Assembly (NCBI GenBank): GCA_963678675.1
Contig: OY783197.1
Location: forward strand, 22,673,934 to 22,737,933
Direction of reading: 5' to 3'
Source of the DNA: Xiphydria camelus
Lineage: Eukaryota; Arthropoda; Insecta; Hymenoptera; Xiphydriidae
Length of the DNA: 64,000 nucleotides
Part shown: positions 1 through 11,500 of the stretch, one piece after another
Position numbering within the stretch: the stretch's first letter is position 1
Layout: each line of letters starts with the position of its first letter
Made by a program: the position numbers and the translations under genes
The notes under the pieces: model-generated
Seen by the model: the letters and a program-made list of their open reading frames with translations, nothing else
Told to the model about the DNA's origin: nothing
Databases searched by the model: none

Positions 1-1779
1 GGGCTATCGGTATTACCACCTTTGGACGAATTTGGGTGCATTACGTCTTCATTATTCCTGGCCCTATGTACATGAAGACCGTTCTTGGTTTCGATATTCA
101 GACCGTTAGTATATTATTTTTTCGCTCTGTTTCATTCCGGGCAGTGCGGTAGAAAAACACCTCGAAGAAATGCAACGACTTTAACGGAACGCTTTTCTTT
201 TCTCGTAGAACGGTTTATTGTCAGGAGCGCCTTTCATCTGCAGCTACTTGAGCTCCGTGGTCTTTTGCTATGTCGCCGATGTACTCGTCACACGGCAGAT
301 ACTGTCCCTCACGAATCTTCGAAAAGTATTCACCGCCTTATGTAAGTATTTTCATTTGAATTTGGAATTATGAAGGATTTAGCTCCGCTATGCCGAAGTA
401 CAGTAGAACTCGTTTAAGGTACGAATCAAGAGACCGAGGGAGTTTCGTATCTTAAGCGGGATCGTATCTTATTCGGATTTCATAAGTTCTCGCCTAATAA
501 TGCATAAGAAGCCAGTGCGTATTGTATATTAATGTAGTTTAACTATTTCTAACTCTTATTTTAGCTATTTCTAATAGTTTTTAACTATTCTAACAAATTT
601 GAATTCAGGATTTTAGAATAATGAGTAATTTTGTTATTTTTTACAAAATTTTATTGAATTATTATTTGGTCACAATACAAAAATGCCTTTAAGCAGATTA
701 TCCTCTGACGAACTGAAAAAGACGATAACAAAAAATTTTTGTAATATTTTAAGAACAGAAATTGAAATATTTTGTTAGTACAGTTCTGTTCTTCTGTATT
801 TAAAGCAAGGTAAAATACTTTGTTACAGTTATAAGCATTTTTTTCGTAAACAAACATGTCATACAAATTTGCTCCTTCCCTTTATTTCTTAAAGACACGT
901 AGTAAATGGACTGCAGACACTGCTTCGTATATTTGAGCGGTTTTTTTTTGACATTAATAGACTTTGAGGTATCTTAAAGAGCAGGCGTATCTTAAATGAG
1001 TTTTACTGTAATTAAAAGTTCCTAAAAGCTGAAATTTGCTTCTCTTCGATCCAGATCAGACATAACGGAGATGCGTCTTTAATTAAGAGCCTCGATTGAG
1101 TTTACATCGACGAGACAAAATCCCCAAACGTTATTTTCTTTTCCTTCGCAGCACAAGTAGTACCTGGAATCCTCGTTCTTCTCATTGGATACTTGGGTTG
1201 TAACGTCGTCCTAGCACTGATCGTCTGGTTCATCGCGGTCACATTGATAACAGCTTCTTACGCTGGTGCAATGGCTAATATAGTGGACATTGCGCCGAAT
1301 TTCGCCGGTAATGACCATAACTCGACTGTTGCAAAGACTTTCGAATTTTTTTCACAAAATAAAACTTCCTCACTTTTCGTCATTTCAGGACCGGTTCTGG
1401 CATTCGCACAGACAATCCACATGACAGCCAGCTTTCTGTCGCCACTCGCTGCCGGTCTGATGACCCAAGAAAGTGTAAGCACTGCACGATTTCGTACTTA
1501 AAAAAAAGGAATCCCATCAAACGACTAATCTAACGATTTATTATTTCCCTGCAGCAAACGCTTTCGGCTTGGAGGGGCGTCTTTGGTGTCACGGCGTGCA
1601 TAGCTTGCGGCACTTACGTCGTCTATCAGATCTTCGGGACAGGCGAAATCCAACCGTGGAATTATCCGGACCAAAAGTATCCTCAATCCGTGCAAGAGGA
1701 CTCGCAGCCGCTGAACGCCTCGTCGAAGACGAACGGGACGATCGCGCCGAGGCGGCCGAGTGCGTCTCAGCAAGTTTAA
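1..1779 (+). CDS. SLC17-type sodium-dependent inorganic phosphate cotransporter, C-terminal part
   Basis: The last five exons are 1-104 (cut by the window edge), 209-341, 1152-1307, 1389-1474 and 1555-1779, with stop TAA at 1777-1779. All junctions are GT-AG and the joined frame is open for 233 residues. Seen: the motifs FIIPGPMYMKTVLGF, SGAPFICSYLSSVVFCYVAD, hydrophobic membrane segments in exon 3 (PGILVLLIGYLG and the stretch after it), then YAGAMANIVDIAPNFAG and GPVLAFAQTIHMTASF. Known: these strings are typical of insect major-facilitator anion transporters of the SLC17 family, often annotated 'putative inorganic phosphate cotransporter', 12-helix plasma-membrane proteins. The tail after VVYQIFGTGEIQPWN is hydrophilic, as expected for a cytosolic C-terminus. 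The N-terminal half lies upstream of the window. Substrate is inferred from family only; other SLC17 members carry different organic anions. Confidence 0.92.
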
Positions 1780-2535
1780 CATTAAGGATCGAACTAACAA
1801 ACCTCATGTAAGTAGGTTAAATAATTCAAACGCGGGAGTCGGAGTATGCGAATGCGTGTCGTAGTATTGAGAGAGTATTTTTCTGAAGAGTGTATATCTT
1901 ACTAAGACTGTTATTTCGTATACGGTTTTTCAAACTGGATAGCGCGGGAAGAGAAATCGATATCTCAATTATGGCTGTTCGTGCGACAGTTCGAATGGTG
2001 TAATTAGCTGGCTCTCTACCATTCTGTGATCGGATCTTACTTTTTTCTATCGAGAGCATTCGCATTATTAGTGCGTAGAAATGTACTTAGGATTATAATA
2101 AGCGGTCACAATTTAGGATTACTCCTTACCTAAGCTAACGAGTGACAAAGACAATGCGTTGAACGCGACGAGGAGAAACTAATGAAATAAAATCTTCGTC
2201 GAGTGAGAAGAGTTTCGTAAAATTTTCGCGCGATGAATTTCTCTTCTACACTTGAATGTGCGGATACACTTTTGAAGTAATCGTAAGATCTTTATGGCTC
2301 ATTAACACGCGTAATTGACAAGGAATATTTCTAATATTGAATTCAAATTCAATTAGAGAAGAACGAGCGTTGAGCAGCGAGTCATCTCGTGACTGCGGAA
2401 GAGTATAGTTCATTCTCGATTTGCACATTCGCTTAATAATTCCGTTAACTATTATACCACGCGCATAGTGGTACATTGTATCGATGAAGTATTGTAATTT
2501 TAATTATTTTTATACCATTATTGTATAATAATAAA
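1780..2535 (+). other. 3' UTR of the SLC17 transporter gene
   Basis: Non-coding sequence after the transporter stop. AATAAA polyadenylation signals are seen at 2186-2191 and 2530-2535. Which one is used cannot be told from sequence. Confidence 0.5.
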
Positions 2536-2884
2536 GAACAAATATTAGCGTTAGCTCTCGTTTAGCACATCCATGAGAATACATATATTGTGATACATAA
2601 GTTGCGACTATTAAAAGTTAACTTAAGTATTTTTGCGCGCCTCATAATCGAGATTACTCGTTATGTTTTTAAGTGCACATCGCAAGAGTACACGATGAAT
2701 GTTTCTCGAACGTATGATGTCGATACCCGTTTCCAGTGAAATGCGGTCCCAAAATGTACTTATCATATGAATACCCTATCGCGAACTATAGAAAAATATA
2801 TCTATAATTTTATTTAAAGATGTGTATTTTCAATATACCTACCTCTACTGACAAATATTAATATTAACTCCAGATAAAATGCAA

Positions 2885-3185
2885 CTCTTTTCATAAAAGG
2901 ATTTATAAAAATTTGCTATATATTTTCTATACAAAAGTATTATAAAATTGCAAGTTAAGCACAGTAATGTCAATCACTATGGATTATTTGTAATTTTCGA
3001 AAAGAGTTGAATTTTACAGTTTTTGCTGGAAATATGCTCTAATTTTGATATATTTGAATTGGTTTTGTAATAAATTTAAATCAAATCTGTTGTGAATTTA
3101 ATTATTTCAATCACGTATAGTAATTTTAATAGATAAACTTGCATGATAAAAACTTGATAAAAGTACCATGAAGTTTACTACGAGC
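2885..3185 (+). repeat. Dispersed repeat, copy 1 (partner at 55808-56095)
   Basis: About 290 bases align in direct orientation, with scattered substitutions, to 55808-56095. Shared landmarks are a CTATA-ATTTTCTA-ACAAAAGTA start, TGTAATTTTCGAAAA, and GATAAACTTG-ATGATAAAAA near the right end. It contains no reading frame of note. It is probably an old interspersed element upstream of the dynein light-chain gene. Confidence 0.7.
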
Positions 3186-3431
3186 CTTTTTTTCGTACGA
3201 ACGGAAATTATGACAATTCATTTTCGGCGCCGAGTCCGAGAACATTCCAGTGCCGCCTCTTACGATCAATTGCGGTACCTTAAAAATTTCTGGCTCCTAT
3301 TTCCCTTCTACAATTTGCATAGTGATCGGTCAGTGGTTTCGATGCCCAAAAACAAACTAATTATTTTCGTAATATCGCGTCTTCGTTCGTCGAATTAGCA
3401 GAAACGAATGTGATTCCTTGATATTGAAATA

Positions 3432-4333
3432 ATGGATGATAATAACGATAACGATGTGAATCCGGAGGGTTCGAAGGTAGTTCCGCGAAGTGACCAAAAC
3501 GATTGTAATTCGGAAGAAAGAAAATCGCTAGCTCCCTCCGAATTTGCAGAAGACGGAGATGGACAAGGGTTGTCACAACCTGTTTATCAAATTCGACCCC
3601 GTCTCAACGAAAAGTAGGTGTAGCTATGTACTATCGCTCCCGTCGCTAAAATTTCACTAGCGGTGCGTTCAAATGCAATATCTTGTCGAGAAAAAAATTA
3701 GGCAATGAAATGTTTTTAATTATTTGCAAGTAGTTCTTCGAGTTTTTTAATTATGAGAAGAATTACGACTTGTAACATTCTATATTTTCTCCTAAAATTC
3801 CACGCCTGAAGAATTTTTTTATCTGCCATGTCAAGAATCCAAAATCAAACATAAATTTCAATTGTAGATTCAAACCTTTAAGCGCTAAGGAAGTTATACA
3901 TAACGTTTTATTCGATTATTTATCTGCAAAAACGTATAACGCTGAAGAAGCTATTCAGTGGACCAAAGATATTGCCGATACGATCAGTCAGAAAGTTAAA
4001 GGTACAATTATATGTCTTGTAGAACAGATTTTGGTAAAAATTTGGTGTATTAATATCGGCGTACGGGGATATAATTTTAGAATTAAAGTTCAGACATTAC
4101 AAGTACATTGTGAATGTTGTATTGGGCCATCAAATGGGTGCTGGATTAAAAATGGGAACAAGATGCATTTGGGATGCCGAGGCGGATAGTTACGCGTACG
4201 ACAACTTTGTAAATGTAAGGGCCTCGCAATTTAATTATGACACTGTTTCCATGTCCATAATTTTGACTTATAATGTGGTTTTTAGGATTCAATATTTTGC
4301 GTAGCAGCGGTCTACGCTGTATACTACTATTGA
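3432..4333 (+). CDS. Dynein light chain Tctex-type protein 2B-like (Tctex1 domain)
   Basis: Four exons, 3432-3613, 3868-4001, 4081-4214 and 4286-4333 (stop TGA), join to 165 residues with consistent phases. The first about 55 residues are acidic and low-complexity. The Tctex1 domain follows: RPRLNEKFKPLSAKEVIHNV, then LKFRHYKYIVNVVLGHQMGA, then TRCIWDAEADSYAYDNFVN, and the terminal DSIFCVAAVYAVYYY. Known: Tctex1-type light chains are cargo and assembly subunits of cytoplasmic dyneins, and DYNLT2B (TCTEX1D2) acts in dynein-2 driven retrograde intraflagellar transport. In insects ciliary transport is confined to sensory neurons and sperm. The ATG at 3432 is the first in frame with the domain. 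AATAAA at 4503-4508 is the probable polyadenylation signal. Assignment to subtype 2B rather than another Tctex1 paralogue is inference. Confidence 0.9.
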
Positions 4334-6120
4334 GAAATTTGGTACAGCTATTGCAATCATGTATCGAGAATTTAAAAAAATGACCTTTTGTTTCAATTTC
4401 AATTTCATTAATTACTTTGGTTCATTATTCTCTTTGTAAATATATTTATAAATGTTTTAAGGTTTGATGTACTTATAGAACTAGAATATTGTACTTTATT
4501 AGAATAAACTTATTAAACTGCAATAACTGTGTGAGTGTAAATTGATTTCTCAGGGAAGAATTTATGTTTTAGAAGAATTTTGCTCGTTATTTTTATGCAT
4601 TACAGATTATGTTTAATACAAAATATCTCAGAGAGGAGGTGAACAAATTAATGAATTAGGAATTGTAGTTGGTTTATTATTAATTATTGATGTTATCAGC
4701 ACGTGGGGTGCAATATAACCACGGATAAGAACACATGCAAGGAACATTTCAATGTTCATAGCACACAATGCGACGATCTTAACGTCTAATTACAAAATGA
4801 AACCGCACTTCATAAAATATATATTTATTAATGATATAACTTTCTTTCTTACTTTTATTAAAGACTAAAATTATTATAGCACCATAATTCACGGTATTAC
4901 ACTGGTTAAAGAATTTCACATTAGCTGCCTGTCAAAGGTAACTAATATTTATGCCTAATTTTTTTCGCGTTAATTATACATTGATTAAGACTGAATTAGT
5001 AAAAAAAAAGGAGTTAATAAAAACTGTTATCTAAACACATTTATATCAGATCTATACGAAAGTCTACTCTTGATTTGTATAATATGATTCACACAAATAT
5101 ATATAATCTATTAAACCATTCCTTCAAATTGAATGAGAAATTCGATATAATTGTGGAGTATTCTATGTAGAAGTATAATTTTATTTCACTAGCTAATACA
5201 GTAATAACGGGTTTACAAGTCTTGCTTTACTCGACTGAATTCATCAAAGTGGATATAATTCATTTTTCTTTGTTTCCAAAAATTTCCGCAAAATTACTTA
5301 GCAGTTTAACAAAGTAATTAGCCCACTTGATGTTTCACAACCCAGTCGAGAGCATGGCTAATGTAATCCCAATATAACTCATTTTCTACCACAAAACAAG
5401 ATATTTTCTTTATTCCCTCGTAACTTTAGCAAAGGTACGATGAATAAAAAAAAACGTCTATTGAACCACGTTTATGTGAAAGCATCGACGTGATTAAATA
5501 ACAATTATTAGTTATGTAATGTGCTCTCTTCTGGTTACAAAAAAATTTCACAAAATATAGCTCTGCTCTGCCTTAATTTGAGAGTATTATAAATCTTAAA
5601 TATTTTTCAATGCTCGTCTTTCTAATAAGATCAGACATATTGAGGAAAAAGAATAAATGGCAAAATAAAAATAATCCTATTGTAGTATAATAACAATAGT
5701 ACGGGGTAATTACACAATAACAATAATTGACTTGTGAGAGGACCTTAGAGAAGTAATTAAATTAAAAACGAGGAAGAAAACTCGAAACTATTGTAAGTCG
5801 TGTATATAACAACGAAATACCGGGTGTACCCAACGTCCTCTAACGACAGGACGTCAAGATTGTCGTATTAAATTCGATAACATTGATTTTAATTATAAAA
5901 AAAAATTATTGAAATGAATTAAAGGAAAACATACACGTCTATCTAACGTCTTTCACGAGACCTAAAATATCTTAATCTCGAAGTGCTATTCGAAGGACAG
6001 GAGCAATATTGTTCCCCCCCTGTCAACGCTCCTCCTCCATTCATTAACAATTTATCCAGCTGTGATGATTGGGTACGCAGTCCATGTTTCTTTTGCTGAG
6101 CGTACAGACGTGGAAATTAT
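4334..6120. other. Convergent intergenic region / 3' UTRs
   Basis: This gap separates the plus-strand dynein light-chain gene from the minus-strand CaaX gene, whose 3' ends face each other. AATAAA at 4503-4508 serves the left gene. On the minus strand AATAAA (TTTATT at 5409-5414) is a candidate signal for the right gene, giving a 3' UTR of about 700 bases. The rest is AT-rich with no coding signal seen. Confidence 0.5.
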
Positions 6121-8483
6121 TTACATGATAACACAAGGCAACGCGCAACAGAGTGGCAGACAAACAGGAACTACAGTCTTTCCACTGCTGCTTTTTGTCT
6201 TGCTCTTACTGGAGGCTTCGTATTCGTACTTTCCACTGGCCTTTTCCCATCCGCCCTGTAGGAAATAAAAACCAAATACGTTTACAACGAATTCTTTAAA
6301 ATTGTACAAAAAACTTCAAAAAAATCGGTAAAACTCCAAGCGTAAGATTACGTACTCCCGATTGCGACATGGCAGCCATGGATTCCTCCTTCTTGGTAAA
6401 CTCCGCAGATCCGGGGGGGTAGTAAACTGGGGGTCCAGCGACGTTCTTGCTTTTGACCTTGGGCGGGGTGTGCGCCACGAATTCTACTTCCTTCTTCTGA
6501 ACGGAGCCATCGCCGGCTTTCCGCTGGAGTTTTTCTTGCTTCGAGATGTCTGCCAATACCTCACGCTGCGGAAGAAAATTCCATGAAATTAGTAGACGAA
6601 ATAGTCATATTATACTCCGAGTTCACAGAACAAAAAATACTTTCATTCGCGAATGACTATTTATTTCCCTACGCTGAGAGAAATAATTGCTTGTGTCAAA
6701 AAATGTCGTGAATCAAGAACATACACAGAGAAAAAAATAGTAGATTTGACTAAATTGGCAGTCACGGGCGAGGGAACGCCAATTTAGTTACTTGAATTAA
6801 ATAATTAATTTGTAATGATAAAAATTGTTTAACGAAAACAAGCTGCAGTCAAGTCTAGCAAATTATTAGTTGAAATAACTTGATCTACGTTCCTCCGTCC
6901 GTGACCGCTAATTTAAACAAATCTACCATACTTTTTTCTCCGTGTATGATCTTACACATTTTTAAGAATACAGATTCTTGAACGACATTATAATATACTC
7001 TTAATGCAAGAATACCTTTGTTGAAACAAGAAATTCTTTCTGCGCGAAAAAAAAAACATTATTCGAGTCTACCAAATATTTTCTTGCACGAAGAAAATCA
7101 TGGCTTAATCCTGGAATTATATCATGTTTTTGATTGAAGAAAACATTTTTTTTAGAACCAGCAATTATCTCTTCTAGGTCCACTTGTTCAATGTAAGTTC
7201 AAGGCTGGTTCAGCTTGAACCGCCATTCTTGGTATATTTCGTGTCACACATAATATACCAAGAACGGCGGTTCAAGCTCAACTAGCCTTGAACTTACATT
7301 GAACAAGTAGGCCTTAATGTATTACCTACTAAATTACTCATTTCGTTCTTCTCTTTTTCTCATCCCAATTCATAAGTCTCATTTACGTTAACCATACCTC
7401 CGAATCGGAGAACGAAGCCATGAGATCCTCCAGCTTCGTAGGTGGCGTCTGCTCGGGAGTGGGACTAGGTTTGGCATTAGAAGGGTACACCTGAACCCCG
7501 CCGACGGGGAAGGGTTTCGGCAGAAGGACCTCGTGGTCGTCGGCATTCTTATTCGGCGGTACCGTCGTCGTGGTGTTCGAATATTTATAAATGGTTGTAT
7601 TCGTTTGCGGTGGGTTCGTCTGAGGAGGCGCCGTGTAGTAGTTGGTCGTCGTGTGGATCTGAGTGCCAGGCTTCTGCCTGTCAGGCGTGGGCTGACGACC
7701 GCCGGTCGGCAGTCTCTTGTTGTAATGCTCCTCGATTCGATTTATCGTCGTGTGGGTTTCGTTGACATTCGGCGGTTGATTCTGATAAATAATCGTCGTG
7801 TTACCAGGGTGATCCGGACGATCACCCGGCCCTCTAGGACCGTAGCCATTGATGTCGGCGTATCTCTCGTCCCTGGTGACTGTCGTTCGTGACTCCGTGT
7901 GCGTGTGAGGCGGACTGCCGGGATGAAGTATCGTGGTGTTCGTGGGTGGCGACGACTGTCCACCGTAGCCGTGCTGCTCCTCGCGGTAGAACTTGGCTTC
8001 CTTGTGAATCGCCGTTGACCTTGTGGTGTCCGTGGGTGGCGGACTCGCGTATCTGATGGGGGTACCGGTTCCTCCGGTGGGAGACACCTGATAAGTCACG
8101 GTCTGACCGGGCGCATTGGCGTTCGTCACGGTCTGAGTATGATAAGTGACCGTCTTGTCGGTGGATCCACCTCTGGGCAGGGTGTAGGTGATCGTCTGAT
8201 CGCCGGGTAACACGACGCCCCTTGGCAAGCTTCCGGACGGTAGATAGTTCTCGGGTGATCCGGGAAGCTCGTAAGTGTACGTCTTCACGGTTGTGGTTAC
8301 TTTAGTGTTGGGACCTGGAGCCAGATTGATCGGTATAGCTGGCGTTGGCGATGGTACAGGGATGTACTCCAAGTTGCCGCTTTCTTGAGAAGTGTTCAAG
8401 CTATGGTTTGTGCGTATAATTGTGCTTTGGCCTGGGTAATCTGGTTAATGGAGGAATATCGCCGTTTAGTTTGATTGCAGCGC

Positions 8484-8530
<47 letters not shown>

Positions 8531-11500
8531 TGTATTATTATTATTGTGCGAAGGATAAGTATATACAAGGAAAGAACGGGAGATGCGCCGTTGTTATTAG
8601 GCGGTCCATTTGTGCATTATCAAATTTAGGCAAACTACATCTTATTGCAGATGTGTATGATGTGTTCGTTATTCTTTCTCCTTACACGATAAGTATATAC
8701 AAAGAAAGAGAACGGGAAATACGCCATTATTGTTAGGCGGTCTATTTTTGCATTATCAAATTTAGCCAAATTATGTCTTATTGCAGATATGTGATGTTCG
8801 TTATTTTTTTTTTCTCCTTACACCTACCCTTCACAAATTATCTCGGTATTAATTTTGTTATATCGTTAAGTTACTCACTGGTTTCCTGAATGTACTTGAC
8901 TTCTCTGTTCTGAGCACCTGGTAGAGGAGAAGTTTGCCTCGAACGAGAAGCCGAGGAACTGTCGCTATACACCTAGGATATGGAAAATTAATAATATAGC
9001 GCCGAACATCTGTATCATGATAGCGATTAAACCACGAGGTGGCTACGTTGGAAGTACCAGTTCTCTGTTGATCGTTGACGACTTGCTGGACGGTTCGGGG
9101 CTACGATGACGCTTCTGCAGTCTCGACTCATCGTAGCTTCGCTCGTGAATTTCTTCGCTGCGGATAAAAATAATGCCTTGCAATTTTCTCGAAAGCTTCA
9201 GCGGACATTGTCGTCGAACAGCGAACGAGACTTTGTGTTGGAATTAATTTCTGTACATCCATCACGATCTCGCGTCTTGCGCAATTGCATCGCGGAAGAA
9301 AAGTCGAGACGTATAAAAAAATAATAGTCAAAGCATTTATAACAGCCGTAGCGTGGTTACTTATAGCGTGCGGTAGTTATTTATTCGTTTCTGCTTCGCG
9401 CAAGGCGTTGTGTACATTTCTCTTGGCATGATCTCAGATATCGTGATATTTTCGGATTTGCCGGGAAGACAGGATATACTCACACCAGGGGTGAGCTGCT
9501 ACTGTTTAGAATGTTATCCGACATTGCCCACGAGTCTGAAACATCAGAGGGAGATTATCATCGACTGTTCCGGAAACGGGGCGATCGTTATTCTTTTATA
9601 GCAGTTTGAGGAAATTCTGGAAAACTTTAAATTGTCGGAGAATTCTTTTAAACTGAATTTGTTACTACAATTACTTATTAAATTTTAATATACACAGAGA
9701 AATAATTGCTTGATTCAAAAAACTGTTTCTTGAATCAAGAACATAATATGGTCTTACAAATTTTTAAGGATACCAGATTTTTCATCGAAAAATTATATTT
9801 TTTATTAAGAAATACCATTTTGTGGTAACAAGAAATTCTGTCTTCGCACCCCTCAAATATTTTCTCGCACGAAGAAAACCATGGCTCGATTTTGGAATGA
9901 TGCCATGTTTTTGATTGAACACAATTTTTTTTTTTGATACTAGTAATTATTTCTATCAGTGTAAATAGAGAAATTTGTCATTCTAGACTAGTTATATGGA
10001 AATTTTCTAAAAAACCGAGGAAATCTTAGTGGGGTGCCCCAACAATCGCAGTTATTTAATCGATATCTCAAAGGAAATATGCGATATCAGCAATCTTACA
10101 TTTTTAATATCGCACTTAACGAAATCACTGTTATTCAAAAACGCGTATCCTCGATTTCATTCTCCGAACGCGGCCATTGCGTTCGCGATAATCCGCGAGC
10201 GCGCGGATAATTATCGCTAATTGGGACCATCGTTCGGCGTGCCGAGTCTCTCCGCGCGCGACACTTTTCGACGCACGCTTATATAGCGGTGAATCCGAAA
10301 CGTCCGGATGTCAGCCTCTAAATCCATGACCCTCGCCGACCAAGTCAATGACGCTTTCTCGCGTACGCGGATACATGGACGCGTCCACGCTATCTGTAGC
10401 TTCTTTCCTATGCCAGTATACACGTATGCGCGTACACGAGACTGAGAAGCGAAGAGACAGAGAAATTGGGTCGGCCTTCGAGCGTACGCGGCCCTAATAT
10501 GGCGGGGACTGTTACGTAGCTCAGCGCTCGATGCCACATGGTCTTCGCTCACTCGATCTCTACCAAATACAGACTCCCGGTAGACGGTTCTCTCTTCGCT
10601 CCGCCCGCCTCCCGAACGACGCGAATTATCTCGATACCGGTGATGGGAATGCACGAATCGTGAGAGATTACCGGAGCGACTCGATGACAAATTTCTCTAA
10701 TTGTATTCTAATCTCGAATCCGACGCACAGTCTGAATTACAAAGGGATGATGAGGGTTGACTGTTAAAAACCACATCGACTGTTAACAAATCGGCATCGC
10801 AACGTTATTCTTCTCTCGCGCGATCGCCAGATTCTCGTCCGTTTCACCCTCCACCACGATTCCACGCGGCGCACGACTCTGCAAGGCCGTCGCAAACCGT
10901 AAAAGGAGTGACACGACCGGTCTCCGAGCCCGGCTCTCTTACCGACGAGATTAAGTTTGCACTTGTGTGCTCGATTCACGCGTGGCGCATTCGTATGTTA
11001 CCCAAGTAACACACTGATGAAAATAATGTAACTCACTAAATGACGTTTTTTTTTTGTCAAAATGACATCAAACGTCTTTCCGAAATGACAAAATAATAAT
11101 AACATTGTTTTGTCATTTCTGAAAGACGTTTGATATTATTTTGACAAAAGAAAATTACGTCATTCAGTGAGTGACATTACTTTAACTGACGTGTGTCGCT
11201 TGGGTTTCTTGCTTCCTGTAAGATCTATTTAAGATTTCGTCGAGACTTCGTTTTTTAACGATAAGTAAATCAGAAATTGTCGGATATTCCTAGTGAGGGG
11301 GAGGTAGCTAATCGAAAACTTTATACTCACCGGCTGGCTTTCCATCCAAGCTCTTGTTGTATTGGTACGACACCTGCTTGTAGGCCACTGTCTTGCTCTG
11401 ACCTGGTTGCACCTGTGAAGCGAATAGAGGAGTTGGAGAAACTTCGTAAAAATTGAAATACGTAGATGAGAGGAAAGTTTGTCTCATCGAAATAAACGTA

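Noticed and set aside
8876..8972. GTGAGT donor at 8879-8874 for the exon ending near 8875
   Set aside because: The stronger-looking donor would create TGA at the next junction; the GTAACT donor four bases on keeps the frame.
10217..10690. Minus-strand open frame of 157 codons inside the CaaX gene intron
   Set aside because: Arg/Ser-rich chance frame; the frame is not compatible in phase with flanking exons of that gene.
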